Positions 29,416 through 40,130 of a DNA stretch of 64,000 nucleotides are shown piece by piece. The notes beneath the pieces were generated by a model that saw only the letters and a program-made list of their open reading frames with translations, made no database searches and was not told where the DNA came from. A program made the translations under genes and the position numbers. Position 1 is the first letter of the stretch. Each line of letters opens with the position of its first letter. The stretch comes from Aeromicrobium stalagmiti (GTDB lineage Bacteria; Actinomycetota; Actinomycetes; Propionibacteriales; Nocardioidaceae): positions 124,001 through 188,000 of the forward strand of contig NZ_JABSTZ010000002.1 in the NCBI RefSeq assembly GCF_013283745.1. Direction: 5' to 3'.

Positions 29416-30280
29416 GAGGCCGAGAAGTACGCGCAGGAGACCGCCGCCGAGCGGGTCGCGATCGCTGTCCGCGTCGCCGACGCCGAGCGTGCCGCCGAGG
29501 AGAAGCTCGTCGCTGCCAAGGTGCAGGCCGATCGTCTGGCCGCCGAGGCAGCCCAGCGCCACGAGGAGGCCGCAGCCGAGCTCGCCCGCGAGCGCGACGA
29601 GGCCAAGGCGCTGGTCGATCGAGCCAACCAGGAAGCCGCCCAGCTCGCCCAGGAGGCCGAGGCCGAGCGTGCCGAGGCCGCTGCCAAGCTGGCCGATGCC
29701 GAGAGTGTCGCCGCCGAGAAGATCCGTGCAGCACAGGCCGAGGCCGAGCGGGTCGCCGCCGAGGCGGCCGAGGCCGCTCGAGCAGCCGGCGAGGCCCGCG
29801 AGGAGGCCGAGCGCAAGCTCGCCAGCGACGTCGAGGCCGCGCGCCTCGACGCCGAGCGCAAGGTCGCCCAGGCCGAGAAGGACGCCGCCGACCGTATCGC
29901 CCTGGCCCAGGCAGAGGCGCAACGGGTCGCCGACCAGTCGCAGGAGGACGCCCGACAACGGGTCGCTGCGGCGCAGGCCGAGGCCGAGCGGGTCACGCTG
30001 CAGTCCAAGCGCGACGCGCAGGAGCGACTCAGCCAGGCGGTGGCAGCAGCCCGGTCCGCTGCCGAGGAGAAGCTGCAGGAGGCAGAGCGCACCGCGCTCG
30101 AGTGGGTCGCCGCCGCCGAGGCCGAGGCCGAGCGCGTCGCGCAGGAGCACATCGTCATGGCCAACCACGCGTCGGCCTCGACCCCGTTGAGCGCTCCGGC
30201 CCCGCTGGTCGATGAGTATGTCGACGAGTACGTCGACGAGGTTCCTGCCGGTCACGAGGATCATTCGCCCGAGGAGGTGA

Positions 30281-32188
<1,908 letters not shown>

Positions 32189-32310
32189 GGGCACGACAGC
32201 ATGGGCTCGCGCCGCGTGTCCCAGGTCGCACGGTCGAACGGCGTCACGAACCCGGTGCTGGTGAGTCTTCATCTGTGCAGCGTCTCGCTGCCCTGACCGA
32301 TCGGACTCCC

Positions 32311-32445
32311 ATGTTTCTCTTCATCGTCATCGCGCTCGCCGCGACGTTCGTCGCTGCCATCGGAGCGGTCGTCCTCATCAGCGTCGACCGTGCGGCCTCG
32401 CTCGTCGACGATCCCTCGATCGACCTGATCCTCGCCCGCAAGTAG
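32311..32445 (+). CDS. 44-residue single-pass membrane protein, unknown
   Basis: A short frame: a hydrophobic segment FLFIVIALAATFVAAIGAVVLI directly after the Met, then SVDRAASLVDDPSIDLILARK. It has the plain layout of a small membrane protein. Only a weak ribosome binding site (CGGA) lies upstream. It stands in the 460-bp gap between the coiled-coil gene and etfB; no other gene is visible there. The gene is plausible but not certain. Confidence 0.45.
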   Translation: MFLFIVIALAATFVAAIGAVVLISVDRAASLVDDPSIDLILARK

Positions 32446-32648
32446 CTCCCGTCGCGGTGACGTGGGCCAGGTGTGACCTACCCCATGCCGCGCAGAGGTC
32501 GCCCGAATTACTACGGCTGGGTAACATTCAGGTGAAGTAGGGCCACCTCACCCCTGCCTCAGCTGCATGGGATGGTGGCCTGTGAACAGTCCCAGACTGC
32601 CGCGACGCCCGACTGGACGTCGTGACCCAGATTCACAGGAGGGTCCTC
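32446..32648 (+). promoter_or_regulatory. leader and promoter region of etfBA
   Basis: No reading frame of note. A possible -10 TAACAT is at 32522-32527, without a clear -35. Downstream, GGCCACC (32541-32547) and GGTGGCC (32574-32580) can pair around a 26-nt loop in the putative 5' leader. I see no match to a known riboswitch. Confidence 0.3.
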
Positions 32649-33431
32649 GTGACCAAAATCGTTGTCGCTGTGAAGTACGTGCCGGATGCCACTGCAGACC
32701 GGACCTTCAGCGCCGATAACACCGTCGACCGCGTTGGCGTCGATGGTCTGCTCTCAGAGCTCGACGAGTACGCGGTCGAGCAGGCGCTCCAGGTCGTCGA
32801 GGCCGGTGAGGGTGAGGTCGTCGTGCTGACGGTCGGGCCTGATGACGCTGCCGACGCCGTCCGCAAGGCGCTGCAGATGGGCGCCGACTCGGGCATCCAC
32901 GTCTCCGACGAGGCCATCCACGGCTCCGACGCCTTCGCCACCTCCGCCGTGCTCGCCAAGGCGATCGAGAAGGTCGGCGACTACGACCTGCTGTTCTTCG
33001 GCATGGCGTCGACCGACGGCGGTCTGGGTGTCGTCCCGACGCTCGTCGCCGAGCGCCTCGGCCTCCCGGCGGTCACGTTCGCCTCGGAGATCACGGTCGA
33101 CGGCGACACGGTCAAGATCCGCCGCGACGGTGACGTCGCGACGCAGGAGATCGAGGCGACCGGCAAGGTCGTCGTCTCGGTGACCGACCAGACCGGCGAG
33201 GCCCGTTACCCGTCGTTCAAGGGCATCATGGCCGCCAAGAAGAAGCCCGTCGAGGAGTGGTCGCTCGCCGACCTGGGTCTCGACGCCGGCTCGGTCGGTC
33301 TCGACGCCGCGTGGTCCCAGGTCCAGTCGTTCGAGCCGCGCCCCGCGCGCACGGCCGGCGAGATCGTCACCGACGAGGGAGACGGCGGCGCCAAGCTCGT
33401 CGAGTTCCTCGCCTCCAAGAAGTTCGTCTGA
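32649..33431 (+). CDS. etfB: electron transfer flavoprotein beta subunit
   Basis: The smaller subunit of the heterodimeric ETF, which takes electrons from acyl-CoA dehydrogenases and passes them to the quinone pool via ETF-quinone oxidoreductase. It is 260 residues and opens with KIVVAVKYVPDATADRTFS, then the AMP-binding region (VGPDDAADAVRKALQMGADSGI) and FFGMASTDGGLGVVPTLVAERL. GTG 32649 is chosen because AGGAGGG lies 5 nt upstream and the conserved KIVV strand begins there. etfA follows after 15 bp. ETF likely serves the beta-oxidation pathway that includes the enoyl-CoA hydratase at 1036. Confidence 0.95.
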   Translation: MTKIVVAVKYVPDATADRTFSADNTVDRVGVDGLLSELDEYAVEQALQVVEAGEGEVVVLTVGPDDAADAVRKALQMGADSGIHVSDEAIHGSDAFATSAVLAKAIEKVGDYDLLFFGMASTDGGLGVVPTLVAERLGLPAVTFASEITVDGDTVKIRRDGDVATQEIEATGKVVVSVTDQTGEARYPSFKGIMAAKKKPVEEWSLADLGLDAGSVGLDAAWSQVQSFEPRPARTAGEIVTDEGDGGAKLVEFLASKKFV

Positions 33432-33446
33432 GAAGGGCTGCAGCAC

Positions 33447-34394
33447 ATGACTGAAGTACTCGTCCTGATCGACGCTCCCGACGGCAAGGTCACCAAGCCG
33501 TCGCTCGAGCTGCTCACGATCGCCCGCCGCATCGGCGAGCCGTCCGCCATCGTGTTCGGCGCTGCCGACAACGGCGTCCTCGCCGAGTACGGCGCGGAGA
33601 AGATCTACACCTACGACGACGCCGCCTACGGCGAGTTCCTCGTCGGCCCCAAGGCCGAGGCCATCGCGCAGCTCGTCACCGAGACGAGCCCCGCGGCCGT
33701 CCTCGTCGGTGCCAGCGCGGAGGGCAAGGAGATCAGCGCCCGCGTGGCGCTCAAGACCGAGGCCGGCTGGATCGGCGACGCGGTCGACGTCCAGGCCGAC
33801 GGCGGCACCATCACCACGACGCAGTCGGTCTTCGCCGGCAACTTCACGGTGCAGTCGCAGGTCACCCAGGGTGCGCCGGTCATTTCGGTCAAGCCCAACT
33901 CAACGGCCCCCGAGGCCGCCGCCGGCGCCGGTGCGGTCGAGGCCAAGACGGCCGACATCTCCGACGCCGCCAAGGGCGCCAAGATCACGTCGTCCAAGGA
34001 GAAGGCCGCCTCGGGTCGTCCCGAGCTGACCGAGGCCGCGATCGTCGTCTCCGGCGGCCGTGGCACCGGTGGCGACTTCACCGAGGTCGAGGCGTTCGCC
34101 GACAGCCTCGGCGCGGCCGTGGGCGCGTCGCGCGCGGCGGTCGACTCCGGCTGGTACCCGCACTCGTTCCAGGTGGGCCAGACCGGCAAGACGGTCTCGC
34201 CGCAGCTCTACGTCGCCAACGGCATCTCCGGTGCGATCCAGCACCGCGCCGGCATGCAGACGTCCAAGACGATCATCGCGGTCAACAAGGATGACGAGGC
34301 CCCGATCTTCGAGCTCGTCGACTTCGGTGTCGTGGGCGACCTGAAGGCCGTCCTCCCGCAGGCGACCGACGAGGTCAAGAAGCGCAAGGGCTGA
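33447..34394 (+). CDS. etfA: electron transfer flavoprotein alpha subunit
   Basis: The FAD-binding large subunit of ETF, 315 residues. The N-terminal domain is [20 protein letters not shown]. The C-terminal FAD domain carries [22 protein letters not shown], then [13 protein letters not shown] and [20 protein letters not shown] and a final [21 protein letters not shown], all ETF-alpha signatures. It is co-transcribed with etfB, and a strong hairpin terminator follows 18 nt after its stop. Confidence 0.96.
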   Translation: MTEVLVLIDAPDGKVTKPSLELLTIARRIGEPSAIVFGAADNGVLAEYGAEKIYTYDDAAYGEFLVGPKAEAIAQLVTETSPAAVLVGASAEGKEISARVALKTEAGWIGDAVDVQADGGTITTTQSVFAGNFTVQSQVTQGAPVISVKPNSTAPEAAAGAGAVEAKTADISDAAKGAKITSSKEKAASGRPELTEAAIVVSGGRGTGGDFTEVEAFADSLGAAVGASRAAVDSGWYPHSFQVGQTGKTVSPQLYVANGISGAIQHRAGMQTSKTIIAVNKDDEAPIFELVDFGVVGDLKAVLPQATDEVKKRKG

Positions 34395-34411
34395 GCCTCG
34401 GCGTCACCCCT

Positions 34412-34453
34412 GAGATGCCCGGTCCCGCGCACCCGCGCGGGACCGGGCATCTC
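34412..34453 (+). terminator. strong hairpin terminator after etfBA
   Basis: A perfect 18-bp stem (GAGATGCCCGGTCCCGCG with its complement) around a 6-nt loop CACCCG. No U-tract follows, which is usual for GC-rich actinobacterial terminators. Confidence 0.85.
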
Positions 34454-34531
34454 GCATTTCGAGACAAGCACTCACCCGCTCTGACCAGCGGCGATGACCC
34501 GTGCGGACGTCCCGCATGGCCCGTGCTGACT

Positions 34532-34562
34532 ATTGACAATCTTTGGTGTCAACTTGGTTAAG
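34532..34562 (+). promoter_or_regulatory. oppA promoter with overlapping palindromic operator
   Basis: TTGACA at 34533-34538 is a perfect -35 hexamer; a poor -10 (around GGTTAA, 34556-34561) lies 17 nt on. TTGACA and TGTCAA (34547-34552) form a dyad with an 8-nt spacer, as for a dimeric repressor site. ATTGACAAT here recurs in reverse orientation at 36374-36382 upstream of oppB. This stretch is unusually AT-rich for the window. Confidence 0.55.
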
Positions 34563-34652
34563 CAGGCCTTCAGCGCTGTCCGCTGACCGGATCCCAGTGA
34601 TAGTCATAGGAGGCGCGCGCCAGCGTGCACCAGACAAACACAGGAGGAATCC

Positions 34653-36296
34653 ATGCGACTCTCTCGGCGTACCCGCCTGGCGGGTGTGGCGTTGATCGCG
34701 GCCGGCAGCCTGACCCTGGCTGCCTGCGGTGGCGGCAGTGACAGCGATGGAGGCAGCGCGAGCAGCGACGCCATCATCTCGGTCTACGGCACCAACCCGC
34801 AGAACCCGCTGATCCCGACCGCGACCAACGAGGTCGGCGGTGGCGACCCGCTCGACAACCTCTTCTCCGGTCTGGTGGCCTACAACACCGACGGATCCGT
34901 CACCAACGAGGTGGCCGAGTCGATCGAGGGCAACGAGGACAGCACGGTCTGGACCGTCAAGCTCAAGGATGGCCAGAAGTTCACCGACGGCTCCGACGTG
35001 ACCTCCGACTCATTCGTCAAGGCATGGAACTACGGCGCCAACCCCGCCAACAAGCAGCTCAACAACTACTTCTTCTACCCGATCAAGGGCACCGACGACG
35101 TGGGCAACACCGAGAAGGGCGCAGACACCGTCTCCGGCCTCAAGGTCGTCGACGACAAGACCTTCACGATCACGCTGAAGGAGTCGGAGTCCGACTTCCC
35201 GCTGCGCCTGGGCTACTCGGCCTACTTCCCGGTGCCTGACGTCGCGTACGACGAGTCGGGCAAGATCACCAAGGAGTACGGCGACGCCCCGATCGGCAAC
35301 GGCCCGTACAAGCTGACCAAGTCCGGCTGGGAGAAGAACAAGCAGATCTCCCTCGAGCCGAACCCCGACTACACGGGCGTCCACAAGCCGAAGAACGGCG
35401 GACTGGTCTTCAAGTTCTACAACTCGACCGACGCTGCCTACACCGACGTGCAGTCGGGCAACCTCGACGTCCTGGACCAGGTCCCGCCGAGCGCCCTGAC
35501 CACGTTCGAGAGCGACTCGGGCGTCAAGGCCTACAACGAGCCCGGCTCGAGCTTCTCCTCCTTCACGATCCCCGAGCGCCTCGCGCACTTCGGCAACGAC
35601 GAAGAGGGCAAGCTGCGTCGCGCGGCGATCTCGATGGCGATCAACCGTCCCGAGATCACCGAGAAGATCTTCAACAACGCCCGTACGCCCGCGAGCGACT
35701 TCACGTCGCCCGTCCTCGACGGCTGGACCGACGAGGTTCCCGGCAACGAGGTGCTGACGTTCAACGCCGAGGAGGCCAAGGCCAAGTGGGCCGAGGCCGA
35801 CAAGATCGACAAGTGGAGCGGCAAGTTCGAGCTCGCCTACAACAACGACGGAGCAGGCAACAAGGAGTTCTCCGAGGCGATGGCCAACCAGATCAAGAAC
35901 ACCCTGGGCATCGACGCGGCGCCCAAGGCGTACCCGACGTTCGACGAGCTGCGCACGGTCGTCACCGACCGCAGCATCAAGACGCCGTTCCGCACCGGTT
36001 GGCAGGCCGACTACCCGTCGATGCTCAACTACCTCGGACCGATCTACGCCACGGGCGCCGGATCCAACGACGGTGACTACAGCAACAAGGACTTCGACAA
36101 GCTGATCCAGCAGGCCGCCGCCGCCAAGGGCGACGACCGCTACAAGCTGATCACCGAGGCCCAGACGCTGCTCCTGACGGACCTTCCGGCCATCCCGCTG
36201 TGGTACCAGAACGCCACGGCAGTGACCACGACGGACCTCAAGGACTTCGTGTTCAACTGGAAGCAGAAGCCCGACTACTACGCTCTGACGAAGTAG
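34653..36296 (+). CDS. oppA: peptide/oligopeptide ABC transporter substrate-binding lipoprotein (SBP family 5)
   Basis: Captures peptides or similar solutes outside the membrane for the OppBC-DF transporter. It has 547 residues with a lipoprotein signal peptide ending SLTLAACGGG (lipid on the Cys at about 27). SBP_bac_5 features follow: LDNLFSGLVAYN, TVWTVKLKDGQKFTDGSDVTSDSFVKAWNY split across about 90-125, and a C-terminal DLPAIPLWYQN. Binding to the permease is implied by the genes that follow. An AGGAGG site precedes the ATG. A hairpin right after the gene separates it from oppB, so it is likely expressed more strongly than the rest. The substrate cannot be read from sequence. Confidence 0.93.
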   Translation: MRLSRRTRLAGVALIAAGSLTLAACGGGSDSDGGSASSDAIISVYGTNPQNPLIPTATNEVGGGDPLDNLFSGLVAYNTDGSVTNEVAESIEGNEDSTVWTVKLKDGQKFTDGSDVTSDSFVKAWNYGANPANKQLNNYFFYPIKGTDDVGNTEKGADTVSGLKVVDDKTFTITLKESESDFPLRLGYSAYFPVPDVAYDESGKITKEYGDAPIGNGPYKLTKSGWEKNKQISLEPNPDYTGVHKPKNGGLVFKFYNSTDAAYTDVQSGNLDVLDQVPPSALTTFESDSGVKAYNEPGSSFSSFTIPERLAHFGNDEEGKLRRAAISMAINRPEITEKIFNNARTPASDFTSPVLDGWTDEVPGNEVLTFNAEEAKAKWAEADKIDKWSGKFELAYNNDGAGNKEFSEAMANQIKNTLGIDAAPKAYPTFDELRTVVTDRSIKTPFRTGWQADYPSMLNYLGPIYATGAGSNDGDYSNKDFDKLIQQAAAAKGDDRYKLITEAQTLLLTDLPAIPLWYQNATAVTTTDLKDFVFNWKQKPDYYALTK

Positions 36297-36317
36297 CTCG
36301 ACCGGCACCATCGGCCG

Positions 36318-36347
36318 CGGGGGCAGCCCTCACCAGGGCTGCCCCCG
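36318..36347 (+). terminator. 13-bp hairpin between oppA and oppB (partial terminator or mRNA stabiliser)
   Basis: CGGGGGCAGCCCT and AGGGCTGCCCCCG pair perfectly around a CACC loop. No U-tract follows. Such hairpins after the first gene of ABC operons usually protect the upstream mRNA or stop part of transcription, raising binding protein over permease. Confidence 0.75.
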
Positions 36348-36373
36348 TGCGCCGCGTCCGACATCGGTGCACC

Positions 36374-36382
36374 ATTGTCAAT
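36374..36382 (-). promoter_or_regulatory. second copy of the opp operator-like 9-mer
   Basis: ATTGTCAAT is the reverse complement of the ATTGACAAT in the oppA promoter. It lies 60 nt before the oppB start, in an otherwise GC-rich gap, and may be a second site for the same regulator or part of a second promoter. Confidence 0.4.
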
Positions 36383-36441
36383 TGGACCAGGTGGCAATGT
36401 AGGTGTGCCGGTTCCATCCTTCCGACATCCCAGGAGGCCTC

Positions 36442-37371
36442 GTGTGGTGGTACGTCGCCAAGCGACTGCTCCAGACCATCCCGGTTTTTCTCGGGGCCAC
36501 GCTCATCATCTTCTTGCTGACGAAGCTGCGCCCCGGCGACCCGATCGTCGCTCTCGCGGGCAACAAGCCCATCTCCGACGAGGTTCGTCAGGCACTGCGC
36601 GACCAGTACCACCTCAACGACTTCGTCCTCGTCCAGTGGCTCTACTTCCTGAAGGACGTCGTCACCTTCAACCCTGACTTCGTCGGTCTCGACGGTCAGC
36701 CGGTCTTCCAGAAGATCAGCAACGCCCTCCCGGTCACGGCGACCCTGGCGCTCATGGCGCTCGCGATGGACGCCGTCATCGGCATCGTCGTCGGCACCAT
36801 CGCCGGCCTTCGCCGCAACGGTTGGTTCGACTCGATCACGCTCGTGCTGTCCCTGGTCCTGCTCTCGGTGCCGATCTTCGTGGTCGGCTTCGTGCTCCAG
36901 TTCCTGTTCGGGGTCAAGTTCGGCATCTTCTCGCCCACGGTCGGAGGGGACTGGTCGGTCGGCGACCTGATCCTGCCGGCCTTCGTGCTGGCCATCGCCA
37001 ACATCGCCACCACGACGAGGCTGACGCGCACGTCCGTGGCCAACAACCTGACCGCCGACCACGTCCGCACCGCACGCGCCAAGGGCCTGTCCGAGTCGCT
37101 CGTGATCCGCAACCACGTGCTGCGCAACTCGCTGGTGCCGGTCGTCACCTACATCGGCATCAACCTCGGCTCGCTGATGGCCGGTGCCATCATCACCGAG
37201 GGCATCTTCAACGTGCAGGGCATCGGCAACCTCGCCTTCCAGGCGGTCAACCGCGGCGACACGCCGTTGACCGTCTCCGTCGTCGCCGTCATGGTCATGA
37301 TCTACGTCTTCATGAGCCTGATCGTCGACCTCCTGTACGCCGTTCTCGATCCGAGGATCCGCTATGTCTGA
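36442..37371 (+). CDS. oppB: peptide ABC transporter permease, OppB/DppB type
   Basis: A 309-residue inner-membrane permease with about six transmembrane helices. The N-terminus (WWYVAKRLLQTIPVFLGATL) and the long periplasmic loop after the first helix are typical of OppB. The cytoplasmic coupling helix region reads TARAKGLSESLVIRNHVLRN, the EAA-type motif contacting the ATPase. GTG 36442 is chosen for the AGGAGG site 4 nt upstream. The gene overlaps oppC by 8 bp. Confidence 0.93.
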   Translation: MWWYVAKRLLQTIPVFLGATLIIFLLTKLRPGDPIVALAGNKPISDEVRQALRDQYHLNDFVLVQWLYFLKDVVTFNPDFVGLDGQPVFQKISNALPVTATLALMALAMDAVIGIVVGTIAGLRRNGWFDSITLVLSLVLLSVPIFVVGFVLQFLFGVKFGIFSPTVGGDWSVGDLILPAFVLAIANIATTTRLTRTSVANNLTADHVRTARAKGLSESLVIRNHVLRNSLVPVVTYIGINLGSLMAGAIITEGIFNVQGIGNLAFQAVNRGDTPLTVSVVAVMVMIYVFMSLIVDLLYAVLDPRIRYV

Positions 37372-38344
37372 GACCCGTCCGGGGCAGGAGCGTTTCGTCG
37401 CCCCACTCGACGAGACGCCGCTGCGTGCGATCGACGCCGTCGACGTCGACGCCGTGCCCGAGAGCCAGTGGAGAGAAGCCTGGAAGCGACTGCGCAGGTC
37501 GCCGCTGTTCTGGCTGTCGAGCGTCATCATCCTGGTGCTGGCGGTCATGGTCGCGTTCCCGGGGCTGTTCACCGACGTCGACCCGTACGCGCGCAACGCG
37601 AACAACCTGAGCAACCAGTTCGCACCGCCCAGCGAGGGACACCCGTTCGGCTACAACTTCCAGGGTGGCGACATCTGGGCCCGCACGGTCTACGGCGCGC
37701 GCGCCTCGGTGGCCGTCGGCGTGCTCGCCACGATCGCCACGGTGCTGCTGGGCATGATCTCCGGTGCGGTCGCTGGCTTCTACGGCGGCATCACCGACAC
37801 GCTGGTCTCGCGCCTGAGCGACATCTTCTTCTCGATCCCGCTGCTGCTGGCCTGCATCGTGGTCATCTCGGTGATCAACAACATCTTCCCCAACCGCGGG
37901 TTCTGGGGCTCGGTGTCCGTCGTCGTGCTGGCACTCGCGGTCTTCGCCTGGCCGCAGATCACGCGACAGATGCGTGGTGCCGTCCTCGAGGTCAAGAACC
38001 TGGAGTTCGTCGACGCCGCCACGGCGATCGGAGCCTCCAAGCTGACCAACCTGCGCCGTCACATCGTTCCCAACGCCCTCTCGCCGGTCATCGTGTCGGC
38101 GACGATCATGCTGGGTGTGTTCATCGTGTCGGAGTCGGCGCTGTCGTTCCTCGGGCTCGGTCTGCCGCAGAACATCGTGTCGTGGGGCAACGACCTGTCC
38201 GACGCGCAGACGCTCGTCCGGTCGGGCCAGCACCTGGTCGTCATGTGGGTCCCGGCAACGGCGCTGGCCGTCACGGTGCTCGGCTTCGTCCTGCTGGGAG
38301 AGGCCGTCCGTGAAGCGCTCGACCCGAAGGCGAGGAAGTCATGA
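37364..38344 (+). CDS. oppC: peptide ABC transporter permease, OppC/DppC type
   Basis: A 326-residue permease pairing with OppB. It has a long polar cytoplasmic N-terminus (about 1-50), a first helix (SPLFWLSSVIILVLAVMVAF), then the extracytoplasmic loop FAPPSEGHPFGYNFQGGDIW, a typical OppC motif (HPFGTD-like). The EAA-type loop is FVDAATAIGASKLTNLRRHIVPN. Its stop overlaps the oppDF start as ATGA. Confidence 0.94.
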   Translation: MSETRPGQERFVAPLDETPLRAIDAVDVDAVPESQWREAWKRLRRSPLFWLSSVIILVLAVMVAFPGLFTDVDPYARNANNLSNQFAPPSEGHPFGYNFQGGDIWARTVYGARASVAVGVLATIATVLLGMISGAVAGFYGGITDTLVSRLSDIFFSIPLLLACIVVISVINNIFPNRGFWGSVSVVVLALAVFAWPQITRQMRGAVLEVKNLEFVDAATAIGASKLTNLRRHIVPNALSPVIVSATIMLGVFIVSESALSFLGLGLPQNIVSWGNDLSDAQTLVRSGQHLVVMWVPATALAVTVLGFVLLGEAVREALDPKARKS

Positions 38345-40068
38345 CCACGCAACCTGTGAACGATGCGCCCCTGCTCGAGGTCAAGGACCTCAAGGTCGGC
38401 TTCCGCACCGGCAAGAAGGCGGTCCTGACGGCCGTCGACGGTGCGTCGCTGAGCATCTACCCGGGCCAGACCATCGCGATCGTCGGTGAGTCCGGGTCCG
38501 GCAAGTCGACGCTGGCGCACGCGGTCATCGACCTGCTGCCCGGCTCGGGCCACGTCATCAGCGGCGAGATCCTCTTCGAGGGCCGAGACATCTCCCGGGC
38601 CGACCGCAAGGCGGTGCTCGCCCTGCGTGGCTCGTCGATCGGCCTGGTGCCGCAGGACCCGATGTCCAACCTCAACCCGCTGTGGAAGGTGGGGCGCCAG
38701 ATCAAGGAGGCGCTCGTCGCCAACGGTGTGGCCACGGGCGACGCCGCCGACAAGCGGGTCGTCGAGCTGCTGGAGGAGGCAGGTCTGCCCGATGCGGAGA
38801 CCCGCGCGCGGCAGTACCCCCACGAGTTCTCCGGTGGCATGCGCCAGCGCGCCCTCATCGCGATGGGGCTCGCGTCGCGGCCCAAGCTCCTGATCGCCGA
38901 CGAGCCGACCTCGGCCCTCGACGTGACGGTGCAGAAGCAGATCCTCGACCACCTCGACACGTTGACCGACACCCTGGGTGTCGCGGTCATGCTGATCACG
39001 CACGACCTGGGCCTCGCGGCCGAGCGGGCCGACCACCTCGTCGTGATGTATCGCGGCAAGATCGTCGAGTCCGGTCCGGCGCGCGAGATCCTGCAGGACC
39101 CGCAGCACCCCTACACCAAGCGGCTGGTGTCGAACGCCCCGTCGTTGGCGTCTCAGCGGTTGTCGTCGGTCCGGGCACGTGCCGAGGTGCGTGAGCAAGC
39201 GGTCCAGACCGCCTCCGAGATCGCGGCAGAGGTCGCCGAGAGCAGCTCGGCGCTGGGCGAGGGCCGTGACGACATCCTCGTCGCGGAGAACCTGACCAAG
39301 ATCTTCACGCTCCGTGGCTCCAAGCCCTGGGAGAAGATCGACTTCGCCGCTGTCGAGGACGTCTCGTTCCGGCTGCGCCGCGGCACCATCACGGCGATCG
39401 TGGGGGAGTCGGGCTCGGGCAAGTCGACCGTGGCCCGCATGGTCCTCGACCTCCTGCCGCCCACGTCGGGCAACGTGATCTTCGACGGCAAGAACGTGCG
39501 TGACCTCAAGGGACGCGGCGAGCACCTGAGGCTGCGCCGCCAGATGCAGCCGGTGTTCCAGAACCCGTACGCATCGCTCGACCCGCTCTACTCGATCTAC
39601 CAGTCGATCGAGGAGCCGCTGCGCACCCACGAGATCGGCACCAAGAAGGAGCGCGAGGCGAAGGTGCGCGACCTGCTCGACAAGGTCTCGCTGCCGACCA
39701 CCGTGATGTCGCGGTTCCCGACCGAGCTGTCCGGCGGCCAGCGTCAGCGCGTGGCCATCGCCCGTGCGCTCGCCCTGGATCCCGAGGTCGTCATCTGCGA
39801 CGAGGCGGTGTCGGCGCTCGACGTCCTGGTGCAGGCGCAGATCCTCGAGCTGCTCAACGACCTGCAGGCCGAGCTGGGCCTCAGCTACCTGTTCATCACG
39901 CACGACCTCGCCGTCGTCCGGCAGATCGCCGACGACGTCCTGGTCATGCAGAACGGCAAGGTCGTCGAGGCCGCCTCGGTGTCCGAGGTGTTCGACAACC
40001 CGGGTCAGGAGTACACGCGCCGGCTGCTCGACGCGATCCCGGGAGCGTCCATCCCGCTGGGTGGATAG
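38341..40068 (+). CDS. oppDF: peptide ABC transporter ATPase, fused OppD-OppF
   Basis: A single 575-residue polypeptide carrying both nucleotide-binding domains. Domain 1: Walker A GESGSGKST with Lys55, signature FSGGMRQRA and Walker B LLIADEPTSALD. Domain 2: Walker A with Lys361, signature LSGGQRQRVAIARAL and Walker B VVICDEAVSALD; both H-loops (ITHDL) are present. Both sites should therefore hydrolyse ATP. Each domain ends with an OppD/F-type C-terminal segment (HPYTKRL; EYTRRLLDAIPG). Fusion in place of separate OppD and OppF fixes the 1:1 ratio. It is the last gene of the opp operon. Confidence 0.95.
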   Translation: MTTQPVNDAPLLEVKDLKVGFRTGKKAVLTAVDGASLSIYPGQTIAIVGESGSGKSTLAHAVIDLLPGSGHVISGEILFEGRDISRADRKAVLALRGSSIGLVPQDPMSNLNPLWKVGRQIKEALVANGVATGDAADKRVVELLEEAGLPDAETRARQYPHEFSGGMRQRALIAMGLASRPKLLIADEPTSALDVTVQKQILDHLDTLTDTLGVAVMLITHDLGLAAERADHLVVMYRGKIVESGPAREILQDPQHPYTKRLVSNAPSLASQRLSSVRARAEVREQAVQTASEIAAEVAESSSALGEGRDDILVAENLTKIFTLRGSKPWEKIDFAAVEDVSFRLRRGTITAIVGESGSGKSTVARMVLDLLPPTSGNVIFDGKNVRDLKGRGEHLRLRRQMQPVFQNPYASLDPLYSIYQSIEEPLRTHEIGTKKEREAKVRDLLDKVSLPTTVMSRFPTELSGGQRQRVAIARALALDPEVVICDEAVSALDVLVQAQILELLNDLQAELGLSYLFITHDLAVVRQIADDVLVMQNGKVVEAASVSEVFDNPGQEYTRRLLDAIPGASIPLGG

Positions 40069-40095
40069 GGAGCGTCTCGTAGTTCGATCGCCGGA

Positions 40096-40124
40096 TTGAC
40101 TCGTTCGAACAGATGTTCGAAGAT
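40096..40124 (+). promoter_or_regulatory. SOS promoter: LexA box between -35 and -10 of the imuA'-imuB-dnaE2 cassette
   Basis: A perfect LexA box TCGAAC-N4-GTTCGA at 40105-40120 (centre AGAT) matches the actinobacterial SOS consensus. The -35 TTGACT is 40096-40101 and the -10 GAAGAT is 40119-40124, spaced by 17 bp, so LexA would block RNA polymerase directly. The ATG at 40131 is 6 nt after the -10, so the message is probably leaderless. Confidence 0.92.
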
Positions 40125-40130
40125 GGGTGA

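Noticed and set aside
32541-32580. Riboswitch in the etfB leader
   Set aside because: Only one 7-bp inverted repeat is visible; no conserved aptamer core that I recognise.
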